NCBI RefSeq assembly: GCF_023845585.1
Contig: NZ_JAMQHS010000012.1
Coordinates: forward strand, 1-64,000
DNA: 64,000 nucleotides
DNA from: Clostridium sp. CMCC3677
GTDB lineage: Bacteria; Bacillota; Clostridia; Clostridiales; Clostridiaceae
Direction of reading: 5' to 3'
In this document: one piece after another, positions 58,711 to 64,000 of the stretch
How positions within the stretch are numbered: position 1 is the first letter of the stretch
How the letters are laid out: each line of letters opens with the position of its first letter
Notes under the pieces: generated by a model
Seen by the model: only the letters and a program-made list of their open reading frames with translations
Told to the model about the DNA's origin: nothing
The model's database searches: none
Made by a program: the position numbers and the translations under genes

Positions 58711-60095
58711 GCTTGTTTACTCTCCTTATTTCTGATTTCTAAGTCTTTAACTATATTGTTATACATTTCTGAAGTAAGCTTGTATCTTGATAAAATAATA
58801 ATTGCTATTCCATAACCTACAACAGGTATCCATACAATTGCATTATGAAGATTAGATAATGTTTCTACACTTTGAACCTTACCAGGTATATATCCTATTC
58901 CATTTAAAATCCATCCACTAATAGCAGCTGACATACCTGAGGTTAATTTAGAGCTAATAGTATTAGTAGAAAGAATTACGCTTTCAAGTCTTGTGTTTGT
59001 TTTCCATTCACCATACTCCACCGTAGAAACTACCATATTAGTAATAACTAATGAATACATACCTACAATAGCACTTGATAATCCATCAATTATGATATAG
59101 AAATAAGACACTTTAAAATTAATTATGTATATAAATGAAATTATTACACTAATACCTAAAAAATATGACATAACCTTTTTATTACCATATTTCTTTAATA
59201 GTTTAGGAGATATAGCTATTAAAATTAATGTGACAGGTAAAGCAATTAAATTTGAAAAAGAGCCAAGTTTATCATTTCCAAGAGAAAATTTATAAAAATA
59301 AATTAATAGATTTGTTTTTATGTATAATGCTGTGTATATGAATAATTTAGCTGAAATTACATTAATCAATGGAGAATTAGCTAAAAGAGCTTTTATCATA
59401 TCTGATAGTTTAAGTTTATTATTTTTCTTGACTTTTTTATCTTTAATTTCAGAAGTTTTACTTAAACCCAAGTCCTTAAGAGATTCATTTGAAAATAATT
59501 CTTTAGATAACACAAGACCAAAAATTAAAAATAAACTTCCTAAAATTATACTTAAAAGAAAAAATCCTTTTAAATAACTTCCGTTACCTAATATATCAAC
59601 TAATGGCATCTGAGCTATTCCAAATCCAAATATTGCAAAAACCGAAGCTATTTTGATGCTTTGTAGAAGTTTAAAGCGGAAATTTTCATTCTTAGTAATA
59701 TCTGGAATAATTGACCAAAAAGCAATATCAAAGAATGCGTAAGCAGTCCAAAAAAGTATCGTTACAACGTATACATAAATAATATGAGTTCCTGGACTTA
59801 AATTTGGTTTAAAAAATAGTGCAATAAGTAAAATACTTATAATAGGAGGCATAGAAATAATATATGGCTTATATTTCCCCCATTTAGTGTTTGTTTTTTC
59901 TATTATTACAGCTATAATTGGATCAACAATCAATCCATAAATACGAACTACAAATAAAAGTGTACCAATAGTAGCTGCTGATAAACCAACTCCTTCAGTA
60001 AAGAAAAATAAAAATGCCGACATTAGAGCATAAACTAAATTTTGCCCGAGACCTCCCATTGCAAAACAACGGTTAATTTTTTTAGAATTTAACAT
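58704..60095 (-). CDS. Sugar:cation symporter of the GPH family (MFS)
   Basis: A 463-residue membrane protein with twelve helices and the GPH signature regions near the N-terminus (GLGQNLVYALMSAFLFFFTE, DPIIAVIIEKTNTKWGKYKP). It should import a glycoside or oligosaccharide with Na+ or H+. The frame opens at 60158, but ATG 60095 has AGAGGAG eight bases upstream. It heads a symporter-GH3-pgmB operon in which each gene overlaps the next. No PTS or ABC component is linked to it. Confidence 0.9.
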   Translation of the reverse strand: MLNSKKINRCFAMGGLGQNLVYALMSAFLFFFTEGVGLSAATIGTLLFVVRIYGLIVDPIIAVIIEKTNTKWGKYKPYIISMPPIISILLIALFFKPNLSPGTHIIYVYVVTILFWTAYAFFDIAFWSIIPDITKNENFRFKLLQSIKIASVFAIFGFGIAQMPLVDILGNGSYLKGFFLLSIILGSLFLIFGLVLSKELFSNESLKDLGLSKTSEIKDKKVKKNNKLKLSDMIKALLANSPLINVISAKLFIYTALYIKTNLLIYFYKFSLGNDKLGSFSNLIALPVTLILIAISPKLLKKYGNKKVMSYFLGISVIISFIYIINFKVSYFYIIIDGLSSAIVGMYSLVITNMVVSTVEYGEWKTNTRLESVILSTNTISSKLTSGMSAAISGWILNGIGYIPGKVQSVETLSNLHNAIVWIPVVGYGIAIIILSRYKLTSEMYNNIVKDLEIRNKESKQAC

Positions 60096-60218
60096 AAATA
60101 CAACTCCTCTCATTAATACAAGACAATTATAAGTTTTTTTTTTGCGAAAATCTCTCAAGTTATCTACTTCTTAGCTATAGCTTTTTATCTATTTAAAAGT
60201 TTTCATTTAAAAAAAGTT

Positions 60219-60351
60219 TAATCTGTAGCTATTTTGTTACAGATTTTTGTTATTTCTTTAATTTGTAAAAATATTTATAAAATCTAAGTTAATTTTAAGA
60301 TTGTAATTTATGTACTTATAAATCAACAGCGAGTGTTAATTTATCTTGGTT
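60219..60351 (-). pseudogene. Decayed copy of the 3-prime end and terminator of the AraC-GH39 gene
   Basis: Bases 60271-60350 align by eye over about 80 bp with 53614-53693, the last codons of the AraC-GH39 gene. Here they read DKLTLAVDL then a stop, against GELTLTVDLEVHEITILKL in the intact gene. The hairpin ATCTGTA/TACAGAT at 60221-60244 matches the terminator at 53562-53595. So a second such gene once stood in front of the symporter operon; its 5-prime part is missing, with ISL3 transposase remains nearby. The rest of 60096-60458 shows nothing else. Confidence 0.7.
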
Positions 60352-60443
60352 ATTTTTATAAAGTTATAATTCTTAGCAATTTGTCTAACATAATTTTTTG
60401 GCTCTTCTAATTTCATGGTGGAAACAAATATTACCAATAGTAT

Positions 60444-60477
60444 AAATGAAGGACTACATTAAAGTAGTCCTTCATTT
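60444..60477 (-). terminator. Hairpin at the end of the transposase remnant
   Basis: AAATGAAGGACTAC and GTAGTCCTTCATTT form a perfect 14-bp stem that overlaps the transposase stop codon. Confidence 0.8.
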
Positions 60478-61142
60478 ATTGCTTGTGTTAGGTCTTTAAA
60501 ATCAACACCATCATCTCTATCTTTTATAGTATATAATTCTTTAAGTTCCTCCTCGATAAATGATTGTGAGTAGAGCACAGCATCTGTTTTGAAACTTGTC
60601 TTAATTATCTTATGATTAATAAAGAATATGGTCTTTGCCCTTAGTATATCAAAGTCATATCCACGACCTTGTTTTTCAATTGCCCTAATAGTATTGTTAA
60701 TACCTTCAATAAAAGCATTAGTAATGCCTACCATATGAAAAATAATTAAATATTTCTCTACCCCAGTTCTTAACTGTCATTGCAGTATCATTATAGACTG
60801 TTAAATCATCTGAGATAGCCACTAAAGAAATCTATTATAGTAGCCTTATTTCTATCTCTAAGCATATCTATAACAGTATGGTGTTCTATTACATATCAAA
60901 GTCCATGCCTGTTTACGGCTCTTACCTTCTCTCTGTATATGTATTTCATCTATACCAAGAATATTAAGAGTTTCAATTTCAAATAATTTAGGTATTTTCT
61001 TAGCTTCATCTAAAAATACATTTCCCTTCGGTTTTATTCCGTACAAATAAAGAGGGATATTTTTAAAAATAAAAAAGTTTTTTAATTTTTCTCTATTAAT
61101 GTATAAAATTTTTTCGCTTGTCCATAATATAAATGTATCCAC
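60459..61142 (-). mobile_element. ISL3-family transposase remnant with several frameshifts
   Basis: Pieces of one transposase are spread over different frames. 61142-60858 encodes IDEIHIQREGKSRKQAWTL (the region of the first catalytic Asp). A following frame reads HHTVIDMLRDRNKATIIDFF. Further on come TVKNWGREIFNYFSYG and, after a short insertion, ITNAFIEGINNTIRAI with the late catalytic Glu. The N-terminal zinc-finger part is absent and no intact terminal repeats are seen. It cannot make an active enzyme. Confidence 0.75.
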
Positions 61143-61218
61143 AAAATCATAATAATCATTAGTCCCCTTAAACTAGTATAATGTTTATTGTTATACTAAT
61201 ATGAATTATTTATTTACG

Positions 61219-61257
61219 AAGAAAACTCTCCATTATATAATAATGAAGAGTTTTCTT
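61219..61257. terminator. Bidirectional-looking terminator downstream of the DNA glycosylase gene
   Basis: AAGAAAACTCT and AGAGTTTTCTT with an inner ATTAT stem form a hairpin with A and T tracts on its two sides. It may be the original terminator of the minus-strand glycosylase gene, now separated from it by the MITE. Confidence 0.65.
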
Positions 61258-61296
61258 ATTTATGGTTTACTTTTCAATTATATTTTAAATAATTAT

Positions 61297-61480
61297 TTAT
61301 GTTGTAGTATAATGGCGCAGTGGCATTGGAATTTACTTTTTAGAACTTCTTAATGTATATTTGTTGAATTAATTGCTTGTCACAATGTTCCATTGGGAAC
61401 ACGCATTAATTAGACTAATCTACATTTTTAGAATTCTTAAAGTAAATTCATCAGTCCACGTGCTTTATACTACAACATAA
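61297..61480. repeat. MITE-like palindromic element
   Basis: Long imperfect inverted repeats start at the outer ends with TTATGTTGTAGTATAA on both sides. They continue through GAATTTACTTT and a TTAGAA(C)TTCT-type block, for about 60 bp per arm. The 184-bp element has no coding capacity. A second copy of the right end lies at 62220-62266. Confidence 0.75.
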
Positions 61481-61502
61481 ATTTACTTTTTAAAACATGT
61501 CA

Positions 61503-62111
61503 TTATTTTTTAGATACATATTTATTATCTTTTATATAAAATCTCCATGGAAAATCTATTGCTTCCTCAGCATAATCTATTCCTATCCTAGTTGTCTGAA
61601 CAATTTCATAATGATCATAACTATCTTCTATATATAAATCACCTTTTTCATAAAGCACTTTATAATTATCTTTTTTACCTATACCAAAAGCCATGCATAA
61701 CTTTGAAGGTCCATTAGTTAATTCTTTCTTCTTAACGGTAGATAATTCTTCATACTTCTTATTAAACCTCTTTAAAGAAATATAATCAAAATTATCCAAT
61801 GGTTCTAATGCTCTAATTAAAACTCCCTGCCCATCATCATCTTCTCCACTTATTACATTAAAGCAATGATAAAGTCCATATATAAAATATACATAAGTTA
61901 TTCCGCCTTCTTTAAATAGCGGCTCTGTTCTTTCTGTTCTTCTTCCATTATAAGCATGTGATGCTTTATCAATTGACCCTATGTATGCTTCAGTTTCTAC
62001 TATTTTTCCCCTTAAAATAACACCATCTATCTCTCTTACTAAAATTTTACCCAATAAATCTTTAGCTACTTCCAAAGCATCTCTTTTATAAAATTCCCTA
62101 TTTAAAATCAA
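61503..62111 (-). CDS. 3-methyladenine DNA glycosylase (AAG/MPG family)
   Basis: This base-excision repair enzyme removes alkylated purines. The 202 residues show the family pattern: [20 protein letters not shown], catalytic Glu in [47 protein letters not shown] and [14 protein letters not shown]. The start codon is TTG at 62111. An in-frame stop lies directly upstream and no ATG follows within the conserved region, so no other start fits. The ribosome binding site AGGGGA is about twelve bases away, which is long. Confidence 0.92.
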   Translation of the reverse strand: MILNREFYKRDALEVAKDLLGKILVREIDGVILRGKIVETEAYIGSIDKASHAYNGRRTERTEPLFKEGGITYVYFIYGLYHCFNVISGEDDDGQGVLIRALEPLDNFDYISLKRFNKKYEELSTVKKKELTNGPSKLCMAFGIGKKDNYKVLYEKGDLYIEDSYDHYEIVQTTRIGIDYAEEAIDFPWRFYIKDNKYVSKK

Positions 62112-62219
62112 TCACTCATCACATCCCCTATTTAAAATCTCATTCTAAAGTTTTATTATAACTAATTTTTGATATTTTATTATAAATCTACATTAAAAAT
62201 GAATGTTTATATTTTGGTG

Positions 62220-62266
62220 TTCTTAAAGTAAATTACTCAATCTATGTGCTTTATACTACAATATAA
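62220..62266. repeat. Truncated second copy of the MITE end
   Basis: TTCTTAAAGTAAATT followed by GTGCTTTATACTACAATATAA matches 61434-61480 at all but about six of 47 positions. The left half of the element is missing. Confidence 0.7.
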
Positions 62267-62286
62267 ACAAATTCTTAAAGCATACG

Positions 62287-62796
62287 CTAAATATCAAAAA
62301 TAACTACTTTATTCGATTTTAAACTTTCCTTTACATCTATTATTCTTTGATTAGATGATCCTCTGAATTTTAATCCATCTTCTTTTTTATTTTCTTCAAA
62401 TTTTCCATCCACTAATACATCTATGTTATTTATTAAGTCTTTCCAACCTTTATTGCCTTCTAAATTATCATTTATATATTCAAATGTATATCCTGTATAG
62501 CACCAAATATTTTTATTATTTTCTTTAAAAATTTTTGCCATATAAGAAAATTGATCTGCTCTTTCAAATGGATCTCCTCCACTAAAAGTAATTCCTTTAA
62601 TCATTGGATTACATAAAACATCTTCTATTAATTCATCTATATTTTTTTCTTCTCCACCATTAAAATCATGAGTGTCTGGATTAAAGCATCCCTTGCAATT
62701 ATGATTACAACCTTGTGAGAAAAATACTCTTCTAATTCCTGGACCATTTACTAAACTTTCATACGCTATACCTGATAATCTTATTTTTTTATCCAA
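62287..62796 (-). CDS. nrdG: Anaerobic ribonucleotide reductase activating protein
   Basis: NrdG is a radical SAM enzyme that installs the glycyl radical on NrdD. The 169 residues hold the CxxxCxxC cluster motif in FFSQGCNHNCKGCFNPDTHD. ITFSGGDPFE and the YTGYTFE segment follow. It should act in the cytoplasm under anaerobic conditions. No nrdD lies in the window beside it, on either side. GGAAG lies about ten bases before the ATG. Confidence 0.9.
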   Translation of the reverse strand: MDKKIRLSGIAYESLVNGPGIRRVFFSQGCNHNCKGCFNPDTHDFNGGEEKNIDELIEDVLCNPMIKGITFSGGDPFERADQFSYMAKIFKENNKNIWCYTGYTFEYINDNLEGNKGWKDLINNIDVLVDGKFEENKKEDGLKFRGSSNQRIIDVKESLKSNKVVIFDI

Positions 62797-62900
62797 AATA
62801 ATACACTTCCTTTAAAATTCTTATATCTATATTTAAGATTCATTATATATCTATCTTTTAAATATAGGAAATATAATATTAGCTTTAAAACAAAAAAATA

Positions 62901-62950
62901 GAAAAGCTACTAATATATATAATAAATTATATATATTTAGTAAGCTTTTC
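62901..62950 (-). terminator. Terminator of the GGDEF-EAL gene
   Basis: GAAAAGCTTACTAAATATAT and the matching arm ATATATTAGTAGCTTTTC form a long AT-rich hairpin followed by TATTTTTTTG on the minus strand. Confidence 0.75.
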
Positions 62951-63060
62951 AAAAACACTTCATTTATTACTTGTAATTAAAGAAACTATTTTAAATATGT
63001 GTTAATATATGAAATATGCAAAATGGAATTTTATTCCGTCCAATTTCCCTTATACATATA

Positions 63061-64000
63061 TTAAGGCCTTGTTAAAATAACATCTTGAATTAACCCTAAT
63101 GTTAGTTCCTTCTCTTCAAAATCTTTTACTGGCATAGGTCTTGCATATAAATATCCTTGAGCATTATTGCATCCTACTTCACTTAAAAATTCTGCTTGTT
63201 CATGAGTTTCTACCCCTTCACAGATTACATTTAAATCTAATTCTTTAACCATTCTCACAATATTTGCTATTACTATCTCACCTTTTTTAGAACTATCCTT
63301 ACTATTTAAGAATTCTCTATCAAGTTTTATTGTATCAATAGGTAAATCTTTCAATATATTAAGTGAAGAAAGACCTGTCCCAAAATCGTCTAATGATATA
63401 CTAAATCCCATTGCTTTTAATCTAAGCAATGCTTGCAACATATTATCATAATGATTAAATATTGCACTCTCTGTAATTTCAATCTCTATTAAATTTGGAT
63501 TTATATCATATTTATTAAATATTCTGCTTACATTCTTTATAAAATAATCTACATTTTTCAAATTAATTCTTGATATATTTACTGAAATAGGAATTAATTT
63601 AATATTATTTTGCTTCCATTCATTTATTTTTGAACATACCTCTTCAAAAATAAACATATCTAAATTAACTATAAATCCATTTTTTTCAAACAAAGGTATG
63701 AAATCTATAGGATTTATTAATCCTTTTTCAGGATTGTTCCATCTTACAAGTGCCTCTGCTCCAATACAACTTTCTAATTTTATATCATACTTAGGTTGAA
63801 GATATAATTCAAATTGTCTATTAGTTAATGCACTATACATAACATCTTCTATTTGCTTTTGCTTTATTAACTTACTTTGAAGCTCTATATCATAAAAACC
63901 TATAAACTCATTACAATCACTTTTTGATGTTTCCCTAGCAAAAGCTACATTATCAATCATTTTATTTATATCTTCTTCTGTTCCATCTACAACATATACC
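63061..64000 (-). CDS. GGDEF-EAL protein, C-terminal part (c-di-GMP phosphodiesterase), truncated by the window edge
   Basis: The frame is open to position 64000. An internal ATG at 63960 is not the start: upstream codons read VYVVDGTEEDINK, the end of a GGDEF domain just before MIDNVAFARETSK. The EAL domain is complete, with AEALVRW, SVNISRINL, IEITESAIF, SLDDFGTGLSSL, IKLDREFL, CEGVETHEQ and AQGYLYARP. All metal- and substrate-binding residues I can check are present, so it should hydrolyse c-di-GMP. The N-terminal sensor lies outside the window. Confidence 0.92.
   Translation of the reverse strand, partial: VYVVDGTEEDINKMIDNVAFARETSKSDCNEFIGFYDIELQSKLIKQKQIEDVMYSALTNRQFELYLQPKYDIKLESCIGAEALVRWNNPEKGLINPIDFIPLFEKNGFIVNLDMFIFEEVCSKINEWKQNNIKLIPISVNISRINLKNVDYFIKNVSRIFNKYDINPNLIEIEITESAIFNHYDNMLQALLRLKAMGFSISLDDFGTGLSSLNILKDLPIDTIKLDREFLNSKDSSKKGEIVIANIVRMVKELDLNVICEGVETHEQAEFLSEVGCNNAQGYLYARPMPVKDFEEKELTLGLIQDVILTRP

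Overview
The window is very AT-rich DNA from a spore-forming low-GC Firmicute, most likely Clostridium sensu stricto. It carries sporulation genes (spoIIE, spoVB, spoVT, spoVG, yabP, yabQ), T-box leaders, AGGAGG ribosome binding sites and typical clostridial tRNA genes. I cannot name the species from sequence alone.

From about 1.6 to 37 kb lies a long, almost entirely minus-strand housekeeping block. It is the counterpart of the origin-proximal purR-to-lysS-to-rRNA segment of Bacillus subtilis. Read in the direction of transcription it runs purR, spoVG, glmU, prs, an orphan response regulator, pth, mfd, prsA, spoVT, spoVB, mazG, hup, yabO, yabP, yabQ, divIC, yabR, a four-gene tRNA cluster, spoIIE, tilS, hpt, ftsH, fhs, coaX, dusB, an unknown gene, greA, lysS, three tandem tRNA-Asn units, glyS behind a T-box, and murD. 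At the left edge an rRNA promoter and leader point out of the window, so a 16S gene probably starts just outside. A divergent lipoprotein gene sits beside it.

From 37 to 47 kb the genes are mixed: murC, a palindromic repeat, an M24 aminopeptidase, a phosphoesterase, asnS behind an Asn T-box, and a MacB/FtsX-type ABC exporter. Next to the exporter are the broken 3-prime end of another ABC exporter, a degenerate small ORF and a small Cys-containing protein gene.

From 47 to 60 kb there are two carbohydrate loci. The first is a LacI regulator followed by an oligo-1,6-glucosidase and a sugar ABC importer (binding protein and two permeases, no ATPase). A shared 13-bp near-palindrome lies upstream of both the regulator and the glucosidase. 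The binding-protein start appears to be reached across a hairpin that separates the Shine-Dalgarno sequence from the start codon. The second locus is a sugar/cation symporter, a GH3 enzyme and a beta-phosphoglucomutase, with overlapping genes, next to an AraC regulator fused to a GH39 beta-xylosidase-like domain. This zone holds several gene remnants: a frameshifted lysine-rich secreted protein, the end of a TipAS-type MerR regulator, a decayed second copy of the AraC-GH39 3-prime end, and an ISL3-type transposase remnant.

From 61 to 64 kb come a MITE-like palindrome and a truncated copy of its end, a 3-methyladenine DNA glycosylase, nrdG, and a GGDEF-EAL protein that runs off the right edge. 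No CRISPR array, prophage or complete insertion sequence was seen. All promoter and hairpin calls were made by eye; nothing was folded or searched.
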